The notes under the pieces are model-generated. The model saw nothing but the letters and a program-made list of their open reading frames with translations. It was not told where the DNA came from and ran no database searches. A stretch of DNA of 64,000 nucleotides from RGIG3009 sp964433065 (GTDB lineage Bacteria > Bacillota > Clostridia > Oscillospirales > Acutalibacteraceae), in contig CAYSPZ010000002.1 in NCBI GenBank assembly GCA_964433065.1, positions 1-64,000 on the forward strand, in the 5' to 3' direction. Of the stretch, positions 1-7,273 are shown piece by piece. Numbering within the stretch: position 1 is the stretch's first letter; every line of letters starts with the position of its first letter. The position numbers and the translations under genes were made by a program.

Positions 1-176
1 ATCTGCGGCACACATTCTGCACTCGGTTTTGTGAGAATGAAACCAATCTGAAGGTTATCCAAGAGATTATGGGCCATGCCGATATCAGCACGACGATGAA
101 TATCTACAACGAGGCAACCAAGGAAAAGAAAATTGAAAGTTTCGCAAATCTTGAGGGTAAGATTAAGATCAGTTAG
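1..176 (+). CDS. Tyrosine recombinase/integrase, C-terminal fragment (5' truncated by window edge)
   Basis: The third frame is open from base 3 to the TAG at 174-176 and encodes about 57 residues. It begins with LRHTFCTRF, the box II Arg-His signature of tyrosine recombinases. This is followed by QEIMGHADISTTMNIY, which holds the conserved Gly-His and the catalytic tyrosine, so the C-terminal catalytic half is intact. This C-terminus is typical of integrases of Tn916-like integrative elements and prophages of Firmicutes. Such genes usually sit at one end of the element, so the element probably extends left of the window and its right end lies just downstream. The N-terminal half is not visible. 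Confidence 0.88.
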   Translation, partial: LRHTFCTRFCENETNLKVIQEIMGHADISTTMNIYNEATKEKKIESFANLEGKIKIS

Positions 177-382
177 AAGTCCCTCGGTGGGTATAGATTT
201 TTACCCACAATTTTACCCATTTTCACGGGTAAGCGGTAAAAACTTATAAAGGGTTATAAGACGGTGGGCGTAAAAAGGACGTTGAACAGCGGGGATATAA
301 GAATTAGCAAGACCTTATGTGCAGTCCCAAGTCACGTCCCCACGATGAAGCCTCTCGATTAAGAAAATGCCGTAAAATGCAT

Positions 383-418
383 AGAAAGTGCTATCTTGCG
401 ATGGCACTTTCTTTTTTT
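383..418 (+). terminator. Rho-independent terminator
   Basis: Stem AGAAAGTGC (383-391) pairs with GCACTTTCT (404-412), followed by a run of T. The orientation fits transcription coming from the integrase side. Confidence 0.7.
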
Positions 419-420
419 AT

Positions 421-450
421 AAAAAATCTCGACGGCGGTGAGCCGTCGAG
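421..450 (-). terminator. Terminator for the HTH gene pair
   Basis: CTCGACGGC pairs with GCCGTCGAG (428-450, 5-nt loop). On the minus strand it is followed by six T residues (421-426), directly behind the stop at 458. One arm of this hairpin is also present at 734-750 as part of the duplicated segment. Confidence 0.75.
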
Positions 451-497
451 GGAAACTTTATTGAATTTCTTGTTCCAGAGCGTCGAATTCGGGGGTG
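438..497. repeat. Direct repeat, copy A of the duplicated HTH 3' end
   Basis: About 60 bases, including one arm of the terminator and the last codons of the HTH gene, recur at 734-793 with what appears to be a single mismatch. This marks a recent tandem duplication of the regulator gene. Confidence 0.8.
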
Positions 498-700
498 CTG
501 TAAAACTCGCCAAGCGTAATCTCAAACGCATCGCACAGTTTCTTGATGGTGACACTTCCGGGATTTTGACTTTCACCGTTCAAAATACTCTTGATAGTAG
601 ACTGAGGAACGGCGGCTAAATTGCTCAAACCGTTAGGAGTGATGCCGCGTTGCTTGCATAACTCACGAATACGACGGGCAATTGCTTTTGCCGTATTCAT
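458..700 (-). CDS. Small XRE-type HTH transcriptional regulator (copy 1)
   Basis: An 80-residue protein that is almost entirely one helix-turn-helix domain of the Cro/CI (XRE) family: residues about 5-65, with a core resembling LSNLAAVPQSTIKSILNG. The start chosen is the ATG at 700 because GGAGGTGG lies just upstream; a longer reading from 727 would start before that ribosome-binding site. It is a close paralogue of the next gene, and both end in the same DALEQEIQ tail, so the pair arose by tandem duplication. It probably binds DNA as a dimer. The operator candidate lies upstream of copy 2. No other domain is present. Confidence 0.85.
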   Translation of the reverse strand: MNTAKAIARRIRELCKQRGITPNGLSNLAAVPQSTIKSILNGESQNPGSVTIKKLCDAFEITLGEFYSTPEFDALEQEIQ

Positions 701-753
701 ATGCACCACCTCCGGTTGATTTATCACTGAGCAGTGAGCCGTCGAGGGAAACT

Positions 754-996
754 TTATTGAATTTCTTGTTCCAGAGCATCGAATTCGGGGGTGTTAAAGA
801 ACTCGCCCAAAGTGATCTCCAAACCGTCACATAATTTTTTGATTGTGATGGCACCGGGATTCTGACTTTTTTCGTTTAGAATACTATATACAGTTGAAGG
901 CGAAACACCGGAGATGTTCGCGAGTTCATTCACCGCAATGTTACGTTTCTCGCAAAGTTGAAGTATTCGATTGGCAATGGCTTCCTTTGTACGCAC
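754..996 (-). CDS. Small XRE-type HTH transcriptional regulator (copy 2)
   Basis: An 80-residue single-domain HTH protein with a GTG start at 996 and a strong AGGAGGAAGG site before it. The fold matches copy 1 (recognition region around GVSPSTVYSILNEKS). It is the promoter-proximal gene of the minus-strand pair and faces away from the SLOG gene at 1091. The 94-base gap between them holds nested inverted repeats that could be its operator. The recognition-helix residues differ between the two copies (VPQSTIKSI against VSPSTVYSI), so they may bind different sites or heterodimerise (inference). Confidence 0.87.
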   Translation of the reverse strand: MRTKEAIANRILQLCEKRNIAVNELANISGVSPSTVYSILNEKSQNPGAITIKKLCDGLEITLGEFFNTPEFDALEQEIQ

Positions 997-1010
997 GATC
1001 CTTCCTCCTT

Positions 1011-1071
1011 TACGATATGTCGCAAAATAAGTTTATCCAAATTTGCGACAAATCGTGTGGGATATATCGTA
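1011..1071. promoter_or_regulatory. Nested inverted repeats between divergent genes (candidate operator)
   Basis: TACGATAT (1011-1018) is repeated inverted as ATATCGTA (1064-1071). Inside it, TGTCGCAAA (1018-1026) is repeated inverted as TTTGCGACA (1042-1050). The element lies between the start of the HTH gene (996, minus) and the SLOG gene (1091, plus), the expected place for an autoregulatory operator controlling both promoters. Confidence 0.6.
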
Positions 1072-1090
1072 AATTGCAGGAGGAATATTT

Positions 1091-1519
1091 ATGGTATGTA
1101 CATTTTTTGGACACAGGGACTGTTACGGATTAGATGAAAAAAGTCTTGAACGTGCGATCGAGGAGATGATCGTAAAAGGGGCTGATACCTTCTACGTAGG
1201 GCATCAGGGGCAGTTTGACGCGATGGTGTTTGCGTGTCTGACAAGGTTAAAAGACCTTTACCCGCACATCACATTCTCGGTGGTGCTTGCCTATTTTCCT
1301 ACGAAACACGACGCATATCACGGGTACAGTCTGTATCCGGAGGGAATCGAAGTGGGACCGCCGCGATTTGCCATCGAGAGAAGAAACAGGTGGATGATCG
1401 CACAGGCGGATTACTGTTTGTGTTATGTTAACGACACGTGGGGCGGCGCGTATAAATTTGCCAAACAGGCAAAGAAGAAAGGGCTTCCTGTCATCAATCT
1501 CGGCAGTGCGGAATTGTGA
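1091..1519 (+). CDS. SLOG-family (DUF1273/YpsA-like) nucleotide-binding protein
   Basis: A 142-residue Rossmann-like protein that begins with CTFFGHRD and carries ERRNRWMIAQADYCLCYV followed by WGGAYKFAKQAKKKGLPVINL. These are the features of the SLOG superfamily, DUF1273 (YpsA) branch, which is thought to bind nucleotides or nucleotide-derived ligands. The ATG at 1091 has AGGAGGAAT six bases upstream. Such small SLOG proteins are common in Firmicutes accessory regions, often beside mobile elements, as here next to an integrase. No catalytic activity can be assigned. The divergent HTH pair may regulate it. Confidence 0.8.
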   Translation: MVCTFFGHRDCYGLDEKSLERAIEEMIVKGADTFYVGHQGQFDAMVFACLTRLKDLYPHITFSVVLAYFPTKHDAYHGYSLYPEGIEVGPPRFAIERRNRWMIAQADYCLCYVNDTWGGAYKFAKQAKKKGLPVINLGSAEL

Positions 1520-1563
1520 GAGATCGGCACAAAAGAAAATACACCCCTCCTTTTGGTTGTTTG

Positions 1564-1592
1564 TTGACAGATGAGTAACGGAAAGATATAAT
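1564..1592 (+). promoter_or_regulatory. Consensus sigma-A promoter of the AIM24 gene
   Basis: Perfect TTGACA (1564-1569), 17-base spacer, perfect TATAAT (1587-1592), with the gene start at 1613. The short leader leaves room only for the ribosome-binding site. Confidence 0.85.
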
Positions 1593-1612
1593 AGACCTTG
1601 AGAGGTGATCGT

Positions 1613-2332
1613 ATGAATTATCGTATTGAAGGCGGCAGTTTGCCCGCCGTAGTATTAAACTTGTCGCAAGGCGAAACGGTTCTCAGCCAAGCGGGCGGCA
1701 GAACGTGGATGCGCGGCAACGTCGCCACCGAAACGACCTCCAACGGCGGTGTGAAAAAAGCACTCGGTCGATTGTTTTCGGGCGAGAGTTTGTTTATGAG
1801 CCGCTATATCGCGCAAGGCGAAGCGGAGATCGGATTTGCCTCATCGTTCCCCGGCCGTATTCTCGCGAGAGAACTGGGCGTAGGGGAGAGTATCATCTGC
1901 CAGAAATCCGCTTTTTTGTGTGCGGTCGGCAATGTGCAATTGGCGATGCATTTTCGTAAAAAAGTCGGCGCCGGTTTCTTTGGCGGCGAAGGGTTTATTA
2001 TGCAAAAGGTCACCGGTCCCGGTATCGTGTTCCTCGAAATCGACGGATATACCCCCGAATACGAACTCGGTGTCGGCGAAACGTTGGTATGCGATACCGG
2101 TGTCGTCGCGGTGATGGACGAGACCTGCCAACTGGATATTCAGACGGTACACGGCGCGAAAAACATCTTTTTCGGCGGCGAAGGGTTGTTTGACACCATC
2201 GTCACGGGACCCGGTAAAGTATATTTGCAGACCATCACCATGCCGAAACTGGCACAAGCATTGATCCCGTACCTGCCGACGAGCAGTGACAGCGATCAAC
2301 ATCAGGATTTTTTTCGCCATTTCCGTTCATAA
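1613..2332 (+). CDS. AIM24 family protein
   Basis: A 239-residue protein of the AIM24/TIGR00266 family: a beta-rich fold recognisable from GGRTWMRGNVATET near the N-terminus and the repeated GGEGFIMQKVTGPG and GGEGLFDTIVTGPG hairpins. The mitochondrial namesake helps maintain inner-membrane structure; the bacterial role is unknown. The ATG at 1613 is preferred over an in-frame start at 1598 because AGAGGTGATC lies between them. Transcription comes from a full-consensus promoter, so it may be strongly expressed. It has no signal peptide and is probably cytoplasmic. Confidence 0.88.
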   Translation: MNYRIEGGSLPAVVLNLSQGETVLSQAGGRTWMRGNVATETTSNGGVKKALGRLFSGESLFMSRYIAQGEAEIGFASSFPGRILARELGVGESIICQKSAFLCAVGNVQLAMHFRKKVGAGFFGGEGFIMQKVTGPGIVFLEIDGYTPEYELGVGETLVCDTGVVAVMDETCQLDIQTVHGAKNIFFGGEGLFDTIVTGPGKVYLQTITMPKLAQALIPYLPTSSDSDQHQDFFRHFRS

Positions 2333-2406
2333 AATATTCATTTCTTCAACATACAAACGAAAAACAGACGTATTATAATTGAAACAGAAAAAGGGGGGAT
2401 GGCGAT

Positions 2407-4284
2407 ATGATGCCTCCGATGGGATCGCCGCCGGGCGGCGGAATGCGCGGTCGTGGTCCGCGCGGGTTTTTGACCGAAGAAGAAAAGCAAAACCGACCCA
2501 AGGTGACCAAGGGATTGTTGTTGCGGATACTGGGTTATCTGAAACCGTATAAATGGTATTTTGCGCTGGTGTTTTTAACGTTGGCGCTCTCCGCGGTGAT
2601 GGGATTGTTACCGTCGGTGATCACGGGACAGATCGTGGACTCGTTGATCGGTGAAAATCCGCAGTTTGCCGAGTTGGTACAGTTGATCGTGTTGGCATTC
2701 GTGGTGGTTGCGGTATCGCAGATTATCGCAGTGGTCGAGCGGTATATCAACTCGTGGATCTCGCAGAAGATCATCTACGATATGCGCAACGAGATGTACG
2801 ATCACCTGCAACATATGAGCCATTCGTTCTTTACCAACGAAAAGCAGGGCGACATCATCACCCGTATGAACAGTGATATCAACGGTGTCAGTTCGGTGGT
2901 GTCGGGAACGTTGACCTCGCTTGTCAGCAACTCACTCACGGTCGGTGTGTCGGTGTTCTATTTACTGTATACCGATTGGCGGTTGGGCCTTGCGGGTTTG
3001 CTTGTTTTGCCGCTGATGATCCTGCCCGCCCGTTCGGTGGGGAAAAAGCGGTGGTCGCTTGTCAGCGAAGCGCACGAACAGTACGACCGCTTAAACCAGC
3101 AGATCAACGAAACGCTGTCGGTCAGCGGATCGATGTTGGTCAAACTGTTCACCAAGGAAGATACCGAATTTGAAAAATTCAAAGGGATCAACGACGACGT
3201 GACCAAGATCACCATCAAAGAACACCGCGCGGGCAGTTGGTTCCACGTGATGATGGGAATGCTCACACAGGTCGCGCCGTTACTCATCTATTTCGCGGGC
3301 GGCGCGCTCATCATTTCCAAAATGGACGCGACGTTATCGGTGGGTGACATCACCGTGGTGGTGGCATTGCTCAACCGTTTGTACCATCCCGTCCGCACCT
3401 TGCTTGACCTTCACGTGGATTTCACGCGGTCGCTCGCACTCTTTACCCGTATTTTCGAATATCTGGATCGTCCGCACGGTATTGATAATCCCGTAAACGG
3501 CAAAAAACCGTCGATGGACAATCCGTCGGTGGAATTTTCTCACGTATCGTTTGCCTATACACCCGATAAACAGATCTTAAACGACGTCAATTTCACCGTT
3601 CCGGGTGGCAAAACGTATGCGTTGGTGGGTGCATCGGGTGCGGGTAAATCCACCATCATCGGGTTGATCCCCCGCTTATACGACACGATCGGCGGATGTG
3701 TTAAAGTCGCGGATACCGACGTGCGCGAGATCGATCTCGCGTGGTTGCGTCAGAACATCGGTATGGTGACACAGGACACCTACCTGTTTAACGGGACGAT
3801 CCTTGAAAACCTGCGCTATGCCAAACCCGACGCCACACAGGAAGAGATCGAACAAGCGTGTAAGACCGCCAACATCTACGATTTCATTATGGGTCTGCCG
3901 CGTCAGTGGAACACGGTGGTGGGTAACCGCGGCTTAAAACTGTCGGGCGGCGAGAAACAACGGGTATCCATCGCGCGTGTGATTTTAAAAGATCCCACCG
4001 TTTTGATCTTAGACGAGGCGACCTCGTCGCTCGACTCGTTGTCCGAAAACCTGATTCAGAACGCGTTGGATCGCGTAATGGTAGGGCGCACCTGCATCGT
4101 CATCGCGCACCGCCTGTCCACCGTGATGGCGGCGGATACCATTATGTTACTGGAAGACGGTAAGATCGTCGGGTCGGGTAACCACGACACGTTACTGGAA
4201 ACCAGCAGCGGATACCGCGAACTGTACGAAACGCAGTTCCGCCGCGTGATCGATTACGAAAATCAACGCGCACATCGCGAATAA
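2407..4284 (+). CDS. ABC exporter half-transporter (fused membrane and ATPase domains)
   Basis: A 625-residue type I ABC exporter. After a Gly/Pro/Arg-rich cytoplasmic start, residues about 45-335 form six membrane helices. Residues about 375-615 are the ATPase, with Walker A GASGAGKST, signature LSGGEKQR, Walker B VLILDEATSSLD and the IAHRLST switch His. The family exports lipids, peptides or drugs as homo- or heterodimers. No second half-transporter lies next to it, so a homodimer is likely. A strong terminator follows, so it is monocistronic or ends a unit with AIM24. The substrate cannot be read from the sequence. Confidence 0.92.
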   Translation: MMPPMGSPPGGGMRGRGPRGFLTEEEKQNRPKVTKGLLLRILGYLKPYKWYFALVFLTLALSAVMGLLPSVITGQIVDSLIGENPQFAELVQLIVLAFVVVAVSQIIAVVERYINSWISQKIIYDMRNEMYDHLQHMSHSFFTNEKQGDIITRMNSDINGVSSVVSGTLTSLVSNSLTVGVSVFYLLYTDWRLGLAGLLVLPLMILPARSVGKKRWSLVSEAHEQYDRLNQQINETLSVSGSMLVKLFTKEDTEFEKFKGINDDVTKITIKEHRAGSWFHVMMGMLTQVAPLLIYFAGGALIISKMDATLSVGDITVVVALLNRLYHPVRTLLDLHVDFTRSLALFTRIFEYLDRPHGIDNPVNGKKPSMDNPSVEFSHVSFAYTPDKQILNDVNFTVPGGKTYALVGASGAGKSTIIGLIPRLYDTIGGCVKVADTDVREIDLAWLRQNIGMVTQDTYLFNGTILENLRYAKPDATQEEIEQACKTANIYDFIMGLPRQWNTVVGNRGLKLSGGEKQRVSIARVILKDPTVLILDEATSSLDSLSENLIQNALDRVMVGRTCIVIAHRLSTVMAADTIMLLEDGKIVGSGNHDTLLETSSGYRELYETQFRRVIDYENQRAHRE

Positions 4285-4285
4285 C

Positions 4286-4322
4286 AAAAAATCCTCTTTC
4301 ACCGTGTGAAAGAGGATTTTTT
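4286..4322 (+). terminator. Terminator after ABC exporter
   Basis: AATCCTCTTTCAC pairs with GTGAAAGAGGATT across a 2-3 nt loop, flanked by A and T runs, so it could work in both directions. Confidence 0.88.
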
Positions 4323-4352
4323 ATGGATTTCTTCGACAAATATCATAAAAAT

Positions 4353-4381
4353 TTGCAATTTGCATAAAAGTGTGATAGAAT
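4353..4381 (+). promoter_or_regulatory. Promoter of degV-family gene
   Basis: TTGCAA (4353-4358), 17-base spacer, TAGAAT (4376-4381), 30 bases before the GTG start. Confidence 0.6.
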
Positions 4382-4410
4382 AAGAACACTATGTGAAGGA
4401 GGCGTCCGTT

Positions 4411-5265
4411 GTGGCTAAAAAAGTAGTGTTGTGCGCAGACAGTACCTGCGATATCGGTCCTGAGTTAAAAGCAAAATGCGACGTGCATTGTTATCCGTTG
4501 CACGTTTTGTTAGACGGTAACAATTATTCGGACGGTGTTGATTTGACTCCCGATGAAATTTATAAAGTTTACGAAGAAAAAAAGGTGTTGCCGAAAACGG
4601 CAGCCGTGAATATGACCGAGTATATCGATTTCTGTAAACCGTTCATCGACGACGGATGCGAAGTGGTATACATCTCGCTCGGAAGCGGGTTCTCCACCTC
4701 GTATAACAACTGCCGTTTAGCGGCGGAAGAGTTGGACGGACTGTACGTGGTAGACAGCCGCAGTCTGTCTACCGGCAGCGGTTTGTTGGTACTGGAAGCG
4801 GCAGAACGCATCGCCGCCGGTATGGAAGCCAAACAGGTTGCCGAAGAGGTACAGGCACTGGTGGACAAAGTGAGAGCCAGTTTCGTGTTGGATACGCTGG
4901 AATTCTTGTATAAAGGCGGTCGGTGTTCCGCGCTCGCGATGTTCGGTGCCAACCTGTTACAACTCAAACCCGGTATCGAAGTCGATCCTGCGCAGAGCAG
5001 TATGGGTGTTGGTAAAAAATATCGCGGTTCGCTTGACAAAGCGTTGCAACAGTACGTGCAGGATAAATTGGAAGGACGCACCGATATTCGTCAAAACCGC
5101 GTCTTCATCACCCACTCGGGTATCTCCGAAGAGCGCATCGCGATGGTCAAGGAATTGGTAGAACGGTACCAGACCTTCGACGAGATCATCGTTACCCGCG
5201 CGGGTTGTACCATTTCCGCCCACTGCGGTCCCAACACCCTCGGCGTTCTCTTTATGGAGAAATAA
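4411..5265 (+). CDS. DegV family fatty-acid-binding protein
   Basis: A 284-residue DegV protein. Members bind a fatty acid between two domains and, as FakB, present it to the kinase FakA for phospholipid synthesis. The N-terminal domain starts with CADSTCDIG. The lipid-contact segments YISLGSGFSTSYNN and VVDSRSLSTGSGLLVLEA are present, and the C-terminal GCTISAHCGPNTLGVLF is typical. The GTG at 4411 is chosen because AAGGAGG ends eight bases before it; an earlier in-frame GTG at 4393 overlaps that site. No fakA is visible nearby, which is common for DegV paralogues in Clostridia. Confidence 0.92.
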   Translation: MAKKVVLCADSTCDIGPELKAKCDVHCYPLHVLLDGNNYSDGVDLTPDEIYKVYEEKKVLPKTAAVNMTEYIDFCKPFIDDGCEVVYISLGSGFSTSYNNCRLAAEELDGLYVVDSRSLSTGSGLLVLEAAERIAAGMEAKQVAEEVQALVDKVRASFVLDTLEFLYKGGRCSALAMFGANLLQLKPGIEVDPAQSSMGVGKKYRGSLDKALQQYVQDKLEGRTDIRQNRVFITHSGISEERIAMVKELVERYQTFDEIIVTRAGCTISAHCGPNTLGVLFMEK

Positions 5266-5274
5266 GAATAATAG

Positions 5275-5306
5275 AAAAGACGGACACGATCGTGTCCGTC
5301 TTTTTT
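5275..5306. terminator. Bidirectional terminator between convergent genes
   Basis: AAAAGACGGACACGAT is followed directly by its reverse complement, giving a near-perfect palindrome with A and T tails. It serves the degV-like gene (plus) and the lipoprotein gene (minus). Confidence 0.88.
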
Positions 5307-5310
5307 GCTT

Positions 5311-5955
5311 TTATTCTGCGGGGCGGCGCGCGGCGATAAACCGTTCGGACCAGTAGGATGCCGTCAGTTTTTGAACGCTGGTGGGACTGGTGGGATTGTT
5401 ACAGGAAACGAATTGTTCGTTACCGATGTAGATGCCGCAGAAATCGGGGTCGCCGCCGATCTCGTTACAGAATACCAAAATATCACCGACCTGCAATTCA
5501 TCGGGCGGAACGTCTTCGCCGTACAATGCCATTTGCGACGCTTTGCGGGGAACGGTATATCCGTTTTGTGCGTAACAGTAGGATACGAAACTGGGATTGT
5601 CAAAACCCACGTCGGGACTGTATCCGCCCGCTTTGAACGGTGTACCGACAAGTGATGCCGCCAGGTCGGCGATCGCTTTTCCTTTTAAGGTGCTGCCCTC
5701 TTCACCGATCGTCACCGTCGGTTTGGTGATCGGCGCGGTGGTGGTGACCGGTGTACCGTCGGGATTGGTGGCGGTGGTCGTAAGCACGGTGGTCGTCGTG
5801 GTAGTTTTCACGGTGGTCGTGGTGGTGGGGTCGGTCCGCATCACTACGTCACCTTGCGGTTTCGTAATGACGGTGGTACCGGGGGTCTTGGCGCATGCGC
5901 ACAACAATGCGGCAACGGTCAGACTGACGCATAACAACGAAAGACAACGTTTCAT
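5311..5955 (-). CDS. NlpC/P60-fold lipoprotein lacking the catalytic Cys and His
   Basis: A 214-residue lipoprotein: signal peptide with lipobox ending at C21, a Thr-rich spacer (about 37-80), then an NlpC/P60 domain (about 88-214). The fold is clear from LVGTPFKAGG, VPRKASQMALYG, LQVGDILVF and GIYIGNEQFVSC. Active members have FDCSGFV and SHVGIY, supplying the nucleophile Cys and the base His. Here these read FDNPSFV and DFCGIY, so both residues are replaced (Cys by Asn, His by Phe). Known NlpC/P60 enzymes cut peptidoglycan peptides. This copy is probably a non-catalytic binding domain at the outer membrane face. The ATG at 5955 is preceded by GAGGTGATAG. Confidence 0.85.
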   Translation of the reverse strand: MKRCLSLLCVSLTVAALLCACAKTPGTTVITKPQGDVVMRTDPTTTTTVKTTTTTTVLTTTATNPDGTPVTTTAPITKPTVTIGEEGSTLKGKAIADLAASLVGTPFKAGGYSPDVGFDNPSFVSYCYAQNGYTVPRKASQMALYGEDVPPDELQVGDILVFCNEIGGDPDFCGIYIGNEQFVSCNNPTSPTSVQKLTASYWSERFIAARRPAE

Positions 5956-5990
5956 CTTCTATCACCTCATCAGTTTTATACTACATCTTA

Positions 5991-6019
5991 AGTGTACATG
6001 AAAACACCGAAAAAAGCAA
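5991..6019 (-). promoter_or_regulatory. Promoter of the NlpC-like lipoprotein gene
   Basis: On the minus strand: TTGCTT (6014-6019), 17-base spacer, TACACT (5991-5996), about 35 bases before the ATG. Confidence 0.5.
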
Positions 6020-6026
6020 TAAGAAA

Positions 6027-6260
6027 GTGAAGGAAAAATCGTTCCGTTTTGAGAACGACCCGAAGAATGATCCCGAGAAGGATCCTGAGAACGATCCCGA
6101 AAAAGAGCCTGAGAAGGATCCCGAAAACGATCCCGAACCGCCGATCGTTGTTCCGCCGATGGGCGAGAGCACCGATTTCCTGAGTTGGATGGCTTTGGCT
6201 TTTGTGAGCGGTTGTATTCTCCTTACCCAATCCAAAAAGCGCAAAAAGCAAGAAGAGTAA
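6027..6260 (+). pseudogene. Remnant of a cell-surface protein: Asp-Pro-Glu repeats plus sortase-like C-terminal anchor
   Basis: A 77-residue reading frame: charged tripeptide repeats of the DPE/NDPE/KDPE type (about 10-37), PPMGES, a hydrophobic segment (about 50-67) and a KKRKK tail. This matches the C-terminal anchor of LPXTG surface proteins, but the LPXTG motif is degenerate. The repeats vary at synonymous third positions (gag/gaa, ccc/cct) while the protein is kept, which supports coding on this strand. The only start is a GTG without a ribosome-binding site, and it overlaps the divergent promoter. I read it as the leftover 3' end of a larger gene; a genuine small membrane protein is the alternative. 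Confidence 0.45.
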
Positions 6261-6268
6261 TGAAAAAG

Positions 6269-6298
6269 GCGTCGGCACAGTGAAAACTGTGCCGACGC
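6269..6298 (-). terminator. Terminator of the AraC-type gene
   Basis: GCGTCGGCACAG pairs with CTGTGCCGACGC across a 6-nt loop. The T run follows on the minus strand, which assigns it to the gene ending at 6305. Confidence 0.8.
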
Positions 6299-6304
6299 TT
6301 ACTG

Positions 6305-7147
6305 TTATAGCCGAAGACGTTGCCGATATTCGCCGGGAGTCTGGGAGAACTGTTCCCGAAAACAACGGCAGAAATAGGCGGTATCGGAGAAACCGCATTG
6401 TTCGGCGATCGTGTTGATATCCATATCTGCTTTCTTTAAGAGTTGTTGCGCGTGTTCCATACGCAGGATGCGGATATAGGTGCTGAGCGTCAAGCCGCTT
6501 GCTTTTTTAAACAGACGGCAAAAATAGGCTTCGTTGTAGTTGAACAGTTGGCTGAGCGATCCCGTCGTGATATGTTCGGTATAGTGGGAGTTGATGTATT
6601 CCAACACTTCACCGAACCGTTTGTCGGGTTGCTTGATCAATCCGCGTTCCACCGCGCATAAACGGCAGAGCGCGCCGAGTAGTTGGTATACCGTACCGAC
6701 CACGAACAACGGTTGCTTTGACGGGTCTTGCAAGAGATCAATGAGGGTGCCGACCGCTTGATGCACTTCGGGTTGTGTAATGCGGTTCTGGAATACAGTA
6801 TCTCCCGCGATGAGCGGTTCCAGATATTGCCGGGCGGCGCGGGTGTCGTTTCGAAAGGCGCGCAGGTCGAACATCAACGCTTGATACAGCACGTCGCTGT
6901 TTCCGACAAATCCCGCGTGAAGTTGACCGGCATTGACCAGTACGATATCCCCCGCACACGCGGTAATCGTTTCGTCACCCAAACGGACGGTCAGTTCCCC
7001 TTGCAGGATGCGCAGGATCTCCAATCGTTCGTGCCAGTGAACACCGAAACTCAATTGTCCCGCATTTCCGTGCTGCGCGGGTAACAGTTTCACGCCGCTT
7101 GTACCGTAGTGGACGGGAATGGTCTCTTTATATCGGTCGGCTCTCAT
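6305..7147 (-). CDS. AraC family transcriptional regulator with cupin sensor domain
   Basis: A 280-residue regulator: N-terminal cupin-like sugar-sensing domain (about 20-150, with FGVHWHERLEILRILQGE) and C-terminal double HTH of the AraC/XylS type (about 180-280, with INTIAEQCGFSDTAYFCRCF). It is divergent from the isomerase/oxidoreductase pair at 7274, so it most likely activates them in response to their substrate. The ATG at 7147 is preferred: the longer frame depends on a TTG at 7213 and adds residues unlike the family. No strong ribosome-binding site precedes either start. Confidence 0.88.
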   Translation of the reverse strand: MRADRYKETIPVHYGTSGVKLLPAQHGNAGQLSFGVHWHERLEILRILQGELTVRLGDETITACAGDIVLVNAGQLHAGFVGNSDVLYQALMFDLRAFRNDTRAARQYLEPLIAGDTVFQNRITQPEVHQAVGTLIDLLQDPSKQPLFVVGTVYQLLGALCRLCAVERGLIKQPDKRFGEVLEYINSHYTEHITTGSLSQLFNYNEAYFCRLFKKASGLTLSTYIRILRMEHAQQLLKKADMDINTIAEQCGFSDTAYFCRCFREQFSQTPGEYRQRLRL

Positions 7148-7273
7148 TCCTAACACCCATTCTGTAAAAAAGTCAAAAAAATACAATGAATAGTCAAAAC
7201 GTGTTATTGGCAAGTTACGGTAGGTATGATACCATAAAGACAGTTAAAATGCAAGTAAAAGGAGAAAGGCGCA

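Larger units (their letters stand above)
177..457. other. Non-coding stretch between integrase and HTH genes; possible attachment region
   Basis: There is no convincing gene here. Two direct copies of TTTTACCCA (199-207 and 211-219) and a nearby CGGGTAA lie immediately behind the integrase stop. They resemble the short direct repeats bound by integrase arm domains, but the function is inferred only from position. The element/chromosome junction (attR) would be expected in this stretch. I cannot define the core without the other end. Confidence 0.35.

Noticed and set aside
5597..6001. Val-rich plus-strand frame opposite the lipoprotein
   Set aside because: It is the antisense of the Thr-rich linker of the NlpC-like gene, which has a lipobox, a ribosome-binding site and a domain fold.
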